A DNA stretch of 64,000 bases from Hippasteria phrygiana (Eukaryota; Echinodermata; Asteroidea; Valvatida; Goniasteridae). The position numbers were made by a program, and so were the translations under genes. The notes under the pieces are model-generated. The model was not told the origin of the DNA. It made no database searches and worked only from the letters and a program-made list of their open reading frames with translations. Shown here piece by piece: positions 36,938-48,999 of the stretch; within the stretch, counting starts at the first letter, position 1; the number at the start of each line of letters is the position of its first letter. Location of the stretch: contig JAZGUH010000358.1 in assembly GCA_037893225.1 (NCBI GenBank), positions 744,001-808,000 of the forward strand. The letters run 5' to 3'.

Positions 36938-37130
36938 CACAGTCGTACTTTCCTATACTCGTGAGGACAATGCTTTGTGTTTCCTATTCTTCCTTTAATA
37001 TAACCCAACCCCATAGACTAAAGCACGTATCTTTACGTTGGACCGATTTTAACAAAAGAACGACTCTCGAGGACAAGAAAGATTCTTTTGTATTTTCTTT
37101 CTCCTCTTGTCCTCGAACGTAGTACAATAC
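36938..37130 (+). mobile_element. GAGGACAATGC MITE, copy 4
   Basis: The most complete copy: CAGTCGTACTTTCCTATACT, GAGGACAATGCTTTG, ACCCCATAGACTAAAGCACG and a terminal CCTCTTGTCCTCGAACGTA. Confidence 0.65.
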
Positions 37131-38166
37131 AAGAGCACACTATCATGTAAGTGACGTTTGCACATTGATACCCTTTACTGCAAAAAAAGTTTTTTTTTTC
37201 TGGCTAAAAACGTCAAAATAATGTTTGATTTTCTGCTGGTGTGGAGCAGTCATGCTTAGATGAGAAATGAGACAATATATAAATAGGGGCAGATCCAGGT
37301 ATTTTTCATTTTTATTTTTTTTTTTTTTTATATTTTTTTTAGGTCTGACAGTTTTTAGTTTTACTTGAAAAAAAACATATCAAAAACATTTTAAAATATG
37401 GCCAAGGCTGTTTCGTCTCCCGCAATTTTTTATTTGTTTTTAATGTAAAACCAAAATTCGATATGATTTGCTTGGATAATAAGGTCCTAAGTCCCGCAGA
37501 TTATAGATAAAATGATGTTGTACTCAGTAAATTATATGCTAGTCCAAATTATTGAAAATTTGTGAACTCCTGCATGTATAATGATTTGGTTCCATAACCC
37601 AACATTTTCATGCACCTGGTGAAACAATACAACTGTATGTCATAAAATTACATACAGCAGCCATGGTAAATGTGAAAATGTTGGTAATTTCAGAATGTCT
37701 ACCTCGTAGACGCATTAGCATAGAGCTCGTAATTGTAACGATCCATGAAAGTACACGTACCAGTTACCTTGTCTGTGGTGCTTGCATTTAAAAAAAAAAA
37801 AAAAAAACGAACAGGAAAAAAACAAGAGAATTGATAACCTTAAAATCATCCACATTTTTTTTTCTACTTCATTTTTCTCAGTCAAATGTTCAGTCCGGTC
37901 TGATTTTGCAAAAATACTGTACATGTATGTCACAAATATAATACTTTAAACATTGTGTGCGCTTCTCCCTGCAATTTGTGTACCAAACATGTATTTACAA
38001 GATGTAACAATGAATGATTAATGGCAAATGAATATTAATGGTATGATGAGAAATCTAAGGTGGAGTGCTAAGTGTGGATTGGAACTTCAATTACCCGAGG
38101 CATTTTGATTCAACTCCTTTATATATATCAAATTGCCCAAATTAGAACTACATGTACTGTACACGT
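37131..38166. other. intergenic or unclassified DNA
   Basis: T-run at 37316-37340, A-run at 37790-37807 and a repeat-like GGGGCAGATCCAGGTATTTT at 37286. No gene. Confidence 0.4.
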
Positions 38167-38472
38167 CAATTGAAAGTTAACCTGAAAATGGAAATTTCTC
38201 TTCACACTTTTTCTCTTCCCAGGGAGTTCGTTTGCATTTCAGAAAATGTGAAGAAACAAAAATTGCCAAAGTGGGAAAACATTTTCACACCTTTTCGCAC
38301 AAGTGGGAAAACATTTTCCCGCCTTTTCACACGGGTGGAAACAATATTTTCACACCTGAATTCACAGGTGGCAAAAGTTGTGTGAGAAATGTGAAATGTG
38401 AATGCGAATCGGAGAATGGGAATTCTGTTCACAAAATGTCCCATTCCCATTCACAGTGTTAACTTTCAATTG
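38167..38472. mobile_element. MITE with 15-bp perfect TIR CAATTGAAAGTTAAC
   Basis: CAATTGAAAGTTAAC at 38167-38181 is perfectly inverted at 38458-38472. Inside are GTGGGAAAACATTTTC units in tandem near 38271-38340. Each TIR contains a TTAA, so an alternative reading is a TTAA-flanked inner element with CCTGAAAATGG/CAYTCACAGTG ends. No coding. Confidence 0.65.
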
Positions 38473-38729
38473 CAAGGTACTGAGTGCCATTCTTGACTAC
38501 ACTAATACAGTAACCTACACAATAGCCCCCTCTGCAGCTTTAGAAACTTCTGGCCCCAGTTCTCCCCAAACCTACAGGGATACTAATCTGGAACCAAGCC
38601 AATATTCACGATACAGCGTGCAATCCTTGAAACTGCAGAGGTCACTAGTGAACTTCTGGCCATCTTCGGACAGTCTGAGACCAGAGGAGGTGTTTTGGGG
38701 GTCAACAACCCTCTCCCCAATGCCGTTTT

Positions 38730-39021
38730 GGGGCACCGTGGTCCAACGGTTACTGTGTCTGACTCACATTCGATGGTATGTGGGTTCGAACCCCGCCAGG
38801 GGATTATGGTGCTTGTGTGCTTGGGCAAGACACTTTACCACAATTGTCTCTCTCCACCCAGGAGTATTTGGGTACGTGAGGGTAGAGAACAGATTGCGCT
38901 GATCTCGAACTGCTGCATAGAACTGATCTCAAGGCCTGATAACCAGGGGTAATAATTGTGAATCGCTTTGAGACATTTGTATTAAAGCGCTATATAAGCA
39001 CCGAATTATTATTATTATTTT
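38730..39021 (+). repeat. tRNA-derived SINE with conserved central domain
   Basis: The head starts GGGGCACCGTGGTCCAACGG and has a B box GGGTTCGAACCCC. The body contains GCTTGGGCAAGACACTTTAC and CCACCCAGGAGTAT. The 3' part GATAACCAGGGGTAATAATT, CGCTTTGAG and AAAGCGCTATATAAGC ends in an ATT microsatellite. A minus-strand copy of the body lies at 62845-63015. This layout is typical of invertebrate SINEs mobilised by a LINE partner. Confidence 0.8.
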
Positions 39022-39411
39022 AATTTTCTTTTCTTTGACATGTACACACAATGTAACAACCTCAGACCATGCCCATACATGTAATAAGTCACCATTTTAG
39101 GTGTTTTTGCTCAAGCCCGAAAAACCTAATGTTTATCAACAATTATTATTCTTTTCTTTTTCTCGTTCATTATTTTTTCCAAGCAAACTTTTATCAAGTT
39201 TGATTCACAACCTACTGAAGATGTGCAAAAATGTAACGATGTCGTGATGACATCATCATAGTTGTCAAATTACAAGGAAAGAAACCACAAAATCAAGCAC
39301 ACTTTTTTATTGGCAGGGTGATTTGCTTTACCATACATGTACTTGTCTTAGGCCAAGGCCCAATTTCATAGCGCTGCTTAACGGTATTAAGCAGAAAAGT
39401 TGTGCTAACTA

Positions 39412-39693
39412 TTGGGGGATCAGGTTGGTGTAGTGGTACTTTCCTCGCCTTCCACCACTGTGACCCTGGTTCGAATCCCGGCTGGGGCCAACATGTGGAT
39501 TGGGTTTTCAGTCCCTACCTGATTCCGTGGGTTTTCTCCAGAATTATTCTCAGAATGTATTCACGTCTAAAACTGTTACTTCCTTCCTCATCTTCTTCTA
39601 TCATATGGGACCCCACCCCACTTGAAAGTCAAAAGACTTTCGTGGGCTATCCAGGCGGAACGCCAAATAAATAAATAAATAAATAAATAAATA
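39412..39693 (+). repeat. second tRNA-derived SINE family
   Basis: Head GGTTGGTGTAGTGGTACTTT with a B box TGGTTCGAATCCC. The body is TGGATTGGGTTTTCAGTCCC and CCGTGGGTTTTCTCC, and the 3' part CACTTGAAAGTCAAAAGACT ends in an AAAT microsatellite. It differs from the 38730 family. Nested in the 39358-40373 element. Confidence 0.75.
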
Positions 39694-39902
39694 GCAGGAA
39701 AATTTGCTTTTATAAAAGCATTAGCGTATTTTATGGCCAAGTCGTGCTAACGCTTGCGCGTGCATGGAGATTTATATTGTTGCGTCACTAATTTAATTTA
39801 AGCAAACCCTGCTTCCGAAGTTAGCGGGCTCTTCGCTGTGCTTACTGCTTACAGTCTCTATGAAATGGGCGAGGGTTCCGTTAGCAGAAAATCGTGTGTT
39901 AA

Positions 39903-40345
39903 AGGTAGTGTACATGATTGGTAATCCTCCAATTTTTTTTACTGAAATTATGGCACCAGGTGTACTGTCGTTGTCAAGAAAAGTGAACATTTATATCGTT
40001 TTCCAACAATTTCCAGTTGGAAATCGTTGGAAAACTGCCCTGTAGCCTTTAGTCAAGGCGCGCGTGGCTACCCGGACGAGTGGCGTGGCTACCCGGACAA
40101 GTGGTGCGCCCCGGACAGGCTGGCATTTGGGCGCGTCACGCAACCAGGTAGCCACGCGTGCCATGACTAAAGGCTATCATCTGCCCGACGGTTGAAAACG
40201 AGTGCCGTTTTTCTCTCGTTTTGTTCACCATCCAGCAACGCAAAACTTTGAACAGGTCAGTGGAACGATATTTCCTATAAAATACTAACCCCCAAATCCG
40301 CCCATTTCTGAAAATTGCAACAATGACCAATCATGTACACGGCCT
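39903..40345. mobile_element. TTAA MITE family AGGCAGTGTACATGATTGG, copy A
   Basis: TTAA at 39899-39902 and 40346-40349. TIRs AGGTAGTGTACATGATTGGT and its inverse ACCAATCATGTACACGGCC. A central long hairpin pairs TAGCCTTTAGTCAAGGCGCG with the inverse near 40160 and contains TACCCGGACAAGTGG words. No coding. Confidence 0.85.
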
Positions 40346-40373
40346 TTAAGCAGCGCTATGAAATTGGGCCCAG

Positions 40374-41094
40374 GGCTGTTGGCAAAACCCCTTGTGCCTG
40401 ACCTGCCCTTTGCAAAATTTCCTGGATTTGCTTCCGGTAATGGTTTTAACATAATTATCCACAGTTTCGTTTCGTTTCCTTAAATATACTGTTTGTAGTT
40501 CCACGTACAGTTCCGAGCAACAATTCCAAGACGAAACTTGGCCTAATTCTTTAAAAATCAGCAACACAATGCACATTTGTCTAAATTAAGGAACAAAGAC
40601 ATAGACATGGAAAAAGTAGGATCTGAACTTCCAGTTTGTAGGGGTGGTTTGTTAATAACATGTACAGACCACTCATGAATTTTGGCAGAGTACAATGTAC
40701 TGTAGGCATCACAGTGATAGTGCATTAACCGACCAAAGTTAGGCATAAATTTGTAAGTCGGACATGAAAGGCAAGAAAACGGCACAAGAATCGTCATTGC
40801 CTTCTTCACTACATGTATATATAATGCATTTACAGTAGCCGTTTTCTGTTATACACGTGCTTTTGGTCCAAAACAAATGTGCAAATTATTTCACTTTCCA
40901 AAAACTAAGTCGGGGGATCACAGGTATCTCCAATAGACTGAGCCATCAAGCACCGCCCATTGATGTGTTGACCAATCACAGGCCGCGTGCCTCACACGTC
41001 TGTCACTTTTGTTGAATTTCTTGACTATAATCACAATGTGATTGGTCAATAAGTCAAGGGGGTTGCTTAATAAATTTGTTCACTGCTTGTGCAT
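40374..41094. other. intergenic or unclassified DNA
   Basis: No coding region or mobile element is recognised here. Confidence 0.35.
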
Positions 41095-41683
41095 TATCAA
41101 GACCGAAGAAGGCGCGTCAGGTCAGGAGCGCAACCAAGAGCATGCTCATCGTTTTCTTTGACATTCGCAGGGTTGTGCACCGTGAATTCCTCCCTCAGGG
41201 TCAGACTGTCAACGCTGAGTTCGACTGCACCGTAATCTACTGCACCGTTCTGAGGCGTCTGAGGGAGAACATTCGGCCTGAACTGTGGCGCGCTGGCAAT
41301 TGGGTACTCCAACATGACAATGCGCCCGCTCACAGCACGTTGAAAATGCGCAAGTTTCTCGCCCGCAACAACACAATCGTTGCTCCCCACCCCCCTACTC
41401 GCCGCAGATTTGGCTCCCTGCGACTTCTTTCTGTTCCCCAAAATGAGGTTCAAGAGTCGCCATTTTGACACTGTGGAGGAGATCCAGTGAGAATTGCAGA
41501 TGGTGCTTGACGCGCTTACGGAACGGAATTTCCAGGGAGCGTTCCAACTGTGGCAGGAGCGCTGGGAGCGGTGTATCGCTGCACAAGGGGACTACTTTGA
41601 AGGGGATGGCGGCCAGATTTAAACCACATATGGTTTTTGCTTGTTAGAGGCGCAGTCTCAGAACTTTTTGATCGCACCTCGTA
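41095..41683 (+). pseudogene. mariner transposase remnant with 3' TIR
   Basis: From about 41100 the frame reads KKARQVRSATKSML and continues to WVLQHDNAPAHSTLKMRKFL, where the Asp codon at 41316-41318 is the second catalytic residue of the mariner DDD triad. The third, in CDFFLFP (Asp codon 41423-41425), is reachable only after a net frameshift near 41395-41410; the corrected spacing fits D34D. The C-terminal part (ALTERNFQGAF, ERWERCIAAQGDYFEGDG) follows in another frame with an in-frame stop. The 3' TIR CTCAGAACTTTTTGATCGCA then CCTCGTA ends at 41683. The N-terminal DNA-binding half, the first Asp and the 5' TIR are missing. Confidence 0.85.
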
Positions 41684-42877
41684 TACCATTGGAAAGAACA
41701 CATCATCAGCTTTAAAATTATAAAAGAATTATTAAAACCAGAGCGGTATTAAAAAATGTATAATAATTTTAGTTTTATTAGATGATCCAGCACTAAAGCG
41801 ATAAAGTTTGTCCTTCATTTCTGCACCGCTGAACAGCTAACGATTAGGGTTAGCCTTGGTATCTCATAAAAGTGTCTCTCATTGGTTATTTGTGGAAATA
41901 TCGGTCAGATCAGCCAGAGTTTAGATTACATTCAAAATGATTGCATTTAAAATGGAGATGTATGCAAATCGAAAAATAACGAATCTTATGAAGAAAACTA
42001 AACACTTTTTGCAACATTTTATTGTACTAAAAAAACAACAACCGAAAACACAGTATGGTTATATTTTACATTTATAAACTAGCATTTTATGCAATAAAAC
42101 GAAAATCGACCCTCAATGGATTGAGGGTCGCTTCCTCCTGTAGCTCTAAACGGAGGAATGCGACTTCCGACTGGTCCCTTGTAAGAATGGCACATTCACT
42201 ATTCAACGTAATTCTGCAATCTGTTTCTGAAAGTTTAAAGGCAAGAAAGTTTGCTTCTGCTTGCATGTTTGGTCAAAAATTGCAAAGGTCAAAGTAAAAT
42301 ATTGGCAAATGACTCTTGCTGCCTATTAAAATGAGACTGAAATTACATTTCAAATGTACTTGCATACAGTCACGACTCAGAAAACTTTTCAAAAGTTTTG
42401 CCAAATTTGCTTCTGCCGGAAAAACAAAATCCACTTTGCAAATGTGTCATAATCATCTGTCTAAACGGTAAGACAGAATTAGAAGTTGTTTCCACAATGT
42501 TACTAATGTTCCGCTCAATTCGCTGCAGTTTACGCCTCCTTCCGCAAAGGATTAACTGTTACAGTGCTCAGGCCAGTCCTTGACCCCTATGGAACATTGA
42601 CAAGACATCCACCAAGTCCTGTTGGGAAGTGATGACCCATCAGTGTACAGTTTGGGAAAAACCGAGCTATACATACAACAGGAAATTAGCAGAGCTGCGT
42701 CAGGAGCAGGGACTGCCCAAATACCCCCGGCAAACACAGATTAAAATATCGCAGCAGTTATGAAACAGCTGTGACATGAGTGCCATGGCTGTTCCGGCTG
42801 CATCAAGGGATTGGAGAGTTCACATAACGTGACGGCATGGCTGACTACTTAGCGCCTTTAGCAGATTGACTTCATTG
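41684..42877. other. intergenic or unclassified DNA
   Basis: Contains a 10-bp-arm hairpin GACCCTCAAT/ATTGAGGGTC at 42109-42130. No gene recognised. Confidence 0.35.
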
Positions 42878-43129
42878 CAGAGTTGTAGTCGAGTCCCTGC
42901 AAGTCCTTTCACAAGTCCTTTCACAAGTCCTTTCGCAAGTCCAGTCAGAAGTCCTTTCATAAAGCTGGTCATACAAGTAACTGGATGAACAATGACAAGC
43001 CTTTGTCAAAGCTCATTTGAATAGCTTGCGATTAAAATTAGGACTGGAGGGTTTGTGATGGACTTGCAGGGACTTGCAGGGACTTGCAGGGACTTGCAGG
43101 GACTTGCGATGGACTAGACTACATCCCTG
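42878..43129. mobile_element. hAT-like motif-array element with perfect 8-bp TSD, AAGTCC type, copy 2
   Basis: Left end CAGAGTTGTAGTCGAGTCC, right end GGACTAGACTACATCCCTG. The flanking 8-mers are both CTTCATTG (42870-42877 and 43130-43137). The left array repeats TTTCACAAGTCC and the right array repeats GGACTTGCAG. The whole 252-bp element is a palindrome of the motif with a unique middle, GCTGGTCATACAAGTAACTG. Confidence 0.85.
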
Positions 43130-43565
43130 CTTCATTGTGTCGCCATCTCCACTCGCTTACCATGTATACATGTAGCCCACTCCAAAAAAATTAAAAATAA
43201 AGAAAAAATCCACTGTGCAAACTTGTGCATGACAGCTTTTAGAAACGGAACAATGCAGCAAACAGCTGATGGTAAATTTCTTCCACAAATGTTGGGATGT
43301 TTGTCAACTGTATTCTCAAAAACTGAGACTCGCACAGTTTACGGAAGCTGATAATTGTAAACCACTTTCTACATTGTGGGTGCCAAGAACCCTTAAAGTG
43401 AAGATGATGCACACGGGGTACGTATAGAGGCTTGGGTAATACCATGGGTCCTTTTCCTGTCTGACAGGATTTTTTCTTTCCAAGAATGCCGGACATCTGA
43501 CTCAGGTATATTGGTTCCCCTAGTTGCCTCAAACAAGAAATGCAAAGATGGATTAAATTCTATGT
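43130..43565. other. intergenic or unclassified DNA
   Basis: No coding region or mobile element is recognised here. Confidence 0.35.
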
Positions 43566-43569
43566 TTAA

Positions 43570-44072
43570 AGGCAGTGTACATGATTGGTCATTGTTGCAA
43601 TTTTCAAAAATGGGCGGATTTGGGGGTTAGCATGTTATTGGAAATATCGTTCCACTGATCTGTTCAAAGTTTTGCATTTTGGGATGGCGAAAAATCCGAG
43701 AGAAAAACGGCGCTCGTTTTTAACAGTCGGGCGGATGATAGCCTTTAGTCAAGGCGCGCGTGGCTATCTGGGCGCGTGATGCGCCCCGGATACTGCCATA
43801 GCACCATCATGTCCGGGGCGCGCCACTTGTCCGGGTAGCCACACGCACCTTGACTAACGGCTACAGGGCAGTTTTTCAACGATTTCCAGCTGGAAATCAT
43901 TGGAAAACGATATAAATTTCCACTTTTCTTGACGACAGCACACCTGGTGCCATAATTTCACAGGATGATTGAGACTACTATTAACTTACAGTCTAGTGAG
44001 GTACATGTATTTCGTAATAATTCAGTAAAAACAAAATTGGAGAATTACATGTACCAATCCTGTACACTACAT
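43570..44072. mobile_element. TTAA MITE family AGGCAGTGTACATGATTGG, copy B
   Basis: TTAA at 43566-43569 and 44073-44076. The left TIR is AGGCAGTGTACATGATTGGT; the right TIR is ACCAATCCTGTACACTACAT. The central CCGGAC/TAGCCTTTAGTCAAGG hairpin is retained, and orientation is opposite to copies A and C. Confidence 0.85.
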
Positions 44073-44393
44073 TTAAGTCCACACTTTTGTTTCATGTTGT
44101 TGACATATCTCGATGGATATCCAGATTTATTTTTTCCTGAGGGAGGATACAGCAAAGAGTATATTTTAATCAATATGATTTGAGGTTTTGCATAGCGAAG
44201 AGTACAAATTGAGAGAAGTTTGTTGATGTACTATTTAATGTGATCATTATAGACACCAAAGGTATTGACTCAATGTTTCGGTCAGTCTGCTCCACTATCA
44301 TCAGCGGACTCTCAGCGGAGAACCATAGGTCCGATTGCGTTAAAACCAGGTATGTTGGTAGACCAGCACGTGTCACAGATAAAAACAGAGGTA

Positions 44394-44680
44394 ACGTCAT
44401 GATGACGTCATCATGTGATTTTATAGTAATTTTAAAGTTTTTGAACCTCAAAGTTTCTTGAAGCCATATCTCATTAACAGAACATGCTAAAAATTATTTT
44501 GGTTTGGTTTGTTAGCTCATACATTCTTTCATATTAATGTGAAAAATGTGTGACGTCATGATGACGTCATCAAAAAGTGCTATTTTGAAACATGTGTTAG
44601 TCCGACCATCATAAACATTGGTGGATAGGTAGAAAGTGCCACAAGCATGCACAATCCGAGTTAACATTATCATGACGTCA
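44394..44680. promoter_or_regulatory. cluster of CRE-like palindromes TGACGTCA
   Basis: Perfect TGACGTCA octamers at 44403, 44551, 44562 and 44673, with a near match TGACGTAA at 44996. The context ATGATGACGTCATCA is itself repeated. TGACGTCA is the consensus for ATF/CREB factors in animals, but here the sites look like part of a repeat unit. Regulatory function is not shown. Confidence 0.35.
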
Positions 44681-45369
44681 TCTCTACTTTTTAAATTATT
44701 TTTAACAATTATATTTTGTTATAATTGCAAAATTTCGTTTAATAAACAACATGATGAATTAAATTTTATTTTAACTTTACAAGGTAGATTTTTGTGAGAA
44801 TTGGAAACCCCCGGGAAAGCCATGTGTTCTGTCTTGTGACAGACACATCTCTATTTTTTTCTTATTTTAGTTTTATCCCAAATCCCATAAACTTTGTGTG
44901 TGGTTTTTGTAAGTTGCACATATGTCATCAAACAACCTCACATCGTAATCACACTTGGTATAGATAGCGAAGTTGCATACCGAAGAATGACATCATGACG
45001 TAATCAGGTGTCAAATTACAAGCCATTGGAAATTAATATTGCACACCTATTGAATTTTGATGAAAAAAAAAATATCACTTTTAAGTGCTTTTAAAGTTGC
45101 TATGCCATTGCTCACTACAAAAATTTGTTTTTCCTGCTAAATGAATTATCAAAGTAAAGTATTTTTTGAAACGGAAAATAATTTCACTGCACTCTGGAAT
45201 AAATTCAGTCCTTGACAAGATGCCCCCCGGGTGACCCCCCATTTGAAATCTTGAAATGTACAAAAAATTACACCAGCCGCAGTTCATATACTGTCAATGC
45301 CCAATTGCAAAAATGTGTGCCCCATCAGGTTGCCCCATCAGGTTCCCCCAGAAATTTCACCCAGTCCTG

Positions 45370-45553
45370 GTTACGGCACTGATCGAACAGTCCATAATTT
45401 TGATCGCAGCACATAAAACACTGGCGTTCTTTGCGCACGCAACTCTTTACTGATGCAGTACACAGTTGCAGCTGATCCGGGAGTATCAAATATTCGATCA
45501 AACCCAGTTTGGAATAGTTGAATACTAAATTATTCGAAAATGAACAGCCATAC
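45370..45553 (-). mobile_element. hAT-like fragment related to the 3507 and 30208 elements
   Basis: On the minus strand: TGGCTGTTCATTTTCGAATA, AACTGGGTTTGATCG, AATATTTGATACTC and GCTGCAACTG, colinear with 30208-30300. The other terminus is missing. Confidence 0.5.
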
Positions 45554-45811
45554 CATTGCGGGCTCACAACGGGAAATTGCACTGAATTCCCAAACCATAC
45601 TTTAATTTTCGCATGATCCCCACGAGATGGTGACAATCTACATGAAATCCATACCCAGACTGCTTATCACTACATAATTATTGGCAAAGTGATCAAATCC
45701 AGTTTCTCAAACAACAGTTTTGCGGTACAGCAGTTTTGGGGTTTACCAAGCAATCAAGCTGTGTTTTGCTTTTTGACTATTAGGGTCTTGTTTTCTGATA
45801 CTGTTACAGTA

Positions 45812-46057
45812 TGGGTCATTCTGTAAATTTAGGGTCTAAAAGTGTGACTTTTTTTTGGTGTGTAATTTCCCATCAAGTATCATTAAAATTGACTTCACAC
45901 TATTTTTTACTTGTTTGGCAGGCCGGGTACTTTGCTTTACACAATCACTCTTGGAGATAGAAGGTATTAAAGAATGTGTCCGGAATTGCAAAATCTTATT
46001 CATGTCACTATGTAACACTAACAGGGACACCAAAAATAGAATTTATAGAATGACCCA
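45812..46057. mobile_element. GGGTCATTC MITE, copy 2
   Basis: TIRs TGGGTCATTCTGTAAATTT and AATTTATAGAATGACCCA. Colinear with 36562-36828, with small indels. Confidence 0.75.
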
Positions 46058-46585
46058 CATGCATTCTGTGTATCTTTTTGTAAATTAACTCGAAAGTGCT
46101 TTCGAACAATTTTTCACAAATTGCCACCCACACACGTAGTAGGCTACATCACACGGTTTTGTAAACTTGGTACCTCATTCAGGCAACATTCAAGCTCAGT
46201 GTACTTTTTTTTTTTTTTCCCCAACACCAGTTCAGCATTATACATTTGCACAATTTTTTTGTGCAGATGGTACACAGTTTAGGAAAGGTTTCTTATCTTA
46301 AGAAAAATTGTCCTTCATTTGACCACATGCTTGTAATGATTAATTTCAGCTTTAGACCCGACATTGTGACTTTTCTACATACATGTACATTGTAACACCA
46401 ACCACCAGCAACTGAAATCAACAGTGATGAGGGATACAGGAACAACACAGAAAGTGATTCAGTGCACACAAGCTAATCAATGATGCATTCTTTCTTATCC
46501 CATGATCCTTTGTTTCCATCCATTAAACCACACCCCTGACATACTGACCAATCACAGCCGAGCATGACACATGTACATGTACTAG

Positions 46586-47507
46586 GCGCAGATCCAGGAA
46601 TGTTGTAGACAGGTGGCACACCCAAAACAGACAAATGGAAGCACAAAGCCCTTACGGCGTGGGGTCCGGGGCCCGCTTTAAGGGCCCCGGAAAATATTGG
46701 ATTCTGGATGCTCCGTGGTGCAATTTGAGGCGATTCCTGGCCACTTTCACCTGACTTTTTTTTAAACAAAAGTTGTTACGATTATATGGAGAATATCACT
46801 ATTTTAGCCATTAGCTATTATTTTAGCCATGTCATGACTACAAAAATCTAAGTTTCTCCCTCCCTATTTTTGGCGTTAAATTTGAAGTTTTGGCCCTTCA
46901 TTTTTAATTTATCCGGAATTTTTCTTAGTTTTATTTTAGTCCAGTTGAAATTTTCAAGAAAAGGGCTATATTTCAGACTGTTCCTTGCCCTGTGTTAAAA
47001 CCATCGGCAGATCGGCTGCAAAACATAATAGAGGATTTGGGCACATTTAGTATGTCATTCAGTCAAGTGATCAATTGTTTCCTGCTGGTTGTGTCTACTC
47101 CCCCAAAGGGATTAGATGTTGAGATGCACCGCGTTTACACTAGATCCGGCAAAGGGATTAATAGGGGGATCGAACCCGGCAAGGAGGATCGAAGGGGGAT
47201 CGATGGAGAGAGTTGAAATCCACGGGCTACGGGAAATACTCCGGTTTTCTCTTAAAAGAGGGTTTCAGTTCCATGGCATGATTGATAACTTTTTTTTTTC
47301 TTATTGCATTTTTCAGTAGTTTTATGCAAAAAAGTAGACACAGCAGATGTTTAATATTGGCGCCGGTATTTTTTTTAAGGAGGTTGCTCTCCTCCTCCCC
47401 TCCTTTTCTCTCACTTCCCATCTTTTTTTTCTTAAAAAAAAATCAATTTACCGGGGGGAACGTTCCCCCGCGCCCCCCCCCCCCCCTTCCCGGATCTGCG
47501 CCTGTGT
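46586..47507. mobile_element. AGGCGCAGATCCAGG TIR element
   Basis: Left AGGCGCAGATCCAGGAATG, right inverse TTCCCGGATCTGCGCCT. The left subterminal has the hairpin-prone GGGGCCCGCTTTAAGGGCCC, and C/G-runs lie near the right end. The interior includes AGGGGGATCGAACCCGGC words around 47150-47200. Similar termini occur singly at 28856 and 37286. Superfamily unassigned. Confidence 0.55.
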
Positions 47508-47624
47508 ACGCACACATAGGTCAGACTTTTGTCGGACCCTATCATGGCTGTGAGTTTGGCAATAACTGATCAAATGTACACTCGTGTCATAATCAACAAC
47601 TCTAATTAGAAACAGGGGATGTCT

Positions 47625-47982
47625 AAAAGCCATGTTCCCATTGGACTTTTCCTCATTGTACATACGTTACCGTGACTCACTGTCAACATTTGTTTGCGTA
47701 GTCTTACAGCTGTACCATTTGGACTTTTGTATCCCCAGGAGAGGCACTATTATATCAGTCTGCTGTTTGCGACTGGTGTATTCGGTGTCCCTGTAAAAGG
47801 GATGGGCGGAAGTCTACCGTGCCCCCTGTCAGCCTGTTAGTTTTACATCACGGCCGCAGTAACTTAATTTATAACAGGGATGTTAGTTCTCTGCCCATTC
47901 CTACTGGACTTAATTTTGATACTCTAAAGGGAATTAAGTAGCAGTAGATTGACACAAAAAGAAGTCCAATGGGAACACAGCT
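47625..47982. mobile_element. TTCCCATTGGACTT element, copy with both ends
   Basis: Left AGCCATGTTCCCATTGGACT (629), right inverse AGTCCAATGGGAACACAGCT followed by TTAA at 47983-47986. The left flank CTAA is a probable decayed TTAA. The interior repeats CATTTGGACTTTTG and CTACTGGACTTAA words. Confidence 0.7.
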
Positions 47983-47986
47983 TTAA

Positions 47987-48999
47987 CTGATCCATAAACT
48001 GAGGTAACACCACCAAAATATCCTCCCTGCTCAAAGGACTGAGATATTATCGCTGGCAAAACGGAAAGAATCTCTGCTTGTTCTTCATCAAGCAGATACA
48101 AGGCAAAGCGTGATTCATCCATAATTTGTCCAGGGATGTGCAGTCAGTTATTCATGGATGAATAGCTGGCAATCACTGTCTTGGAGGGATGACCCGACAT
48201 GATTTCATTATCCATCAAAATCCAGAACATCACATAGTCAAAAATAGGTCAGTTGCTGATGATAAGAGAAAGTATGACATATTCTGTAATGCTGAGGAGC
48301 TCAGTATGTTAAACATGTATCACCAGTTTGACCTTGATGAAACAGTATGACAAACATACGCAGGTTCATGGTCAAATGCTCTTCAAACTGACAAGCCAGC
48401 AAGCTTATCAGTAGAGAAGCAAATCCACTTCCAACCAGCTAAACAACCAACAAACAAACCAACAAAGTTCACCAAGTAAACAAAAGAAAGTATCTAAAAG
48501 AACACAGGCTCAACATGTGACAAAATCGCACAAAATCATTCTGACTGTTATTAAACTCACTTGAAGTTGAAATGATCACAGCATTTAAATGTTCAAAAAC
48601 GTACATACATTTGTAGTATTCCATGTATACACTATCAAGAGGAGCTTGGAGAGGGCATAAACTACCTGAACAAATACTTAGTTAATTAATTAAACACACA
48701 CAGACATAGTCATGTTTTGCTATCTCATGAGAACCATGAATGGAACCCTTCTTTTGTTCCCTTTGTTTGTACTTTTTCCGAACATGTCCCATAAGGTTTG
48801 TACAAGAAAATCTCGCAAGGACTCGGCCCAGGTCCTCAGGGATCATTGTTATCCCTAATCCCCCATTGTCCCAAGTCCTCTATCGTATAGCTTAACCTGC
48901 TCACATAATATCGCGCTGTTGTTCTTGTTTCCCCTTACCCCTTAACATATCAAGCCATTAAAAATCCCTAGATTAAATAGATGAGTATCAATGTTGTCT
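47987..48999. other. intergenic or unclassified DNA
   Basis: No coding region or mobile element is recognised here. Confidence 0.35.

Larger units (their letters stand above)
39358..40373. mobile_element. GGCCCAATTTCATAGCGCTG element hosting two insertions
   Basis: The left end GGCCCAATTTCATAGCGCTG and right end CAGCGCTATGAAATTGGGCC are perfectly inverted. The element contains a SINE (39412-39693) and a TTAA MITE (39903-40345). GCTTAACG, GCTAACG and GCTTACTGCTTACAG words lie in the remaining host DNA. The short relative is at 15581-15874. Confidence 0.7.
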
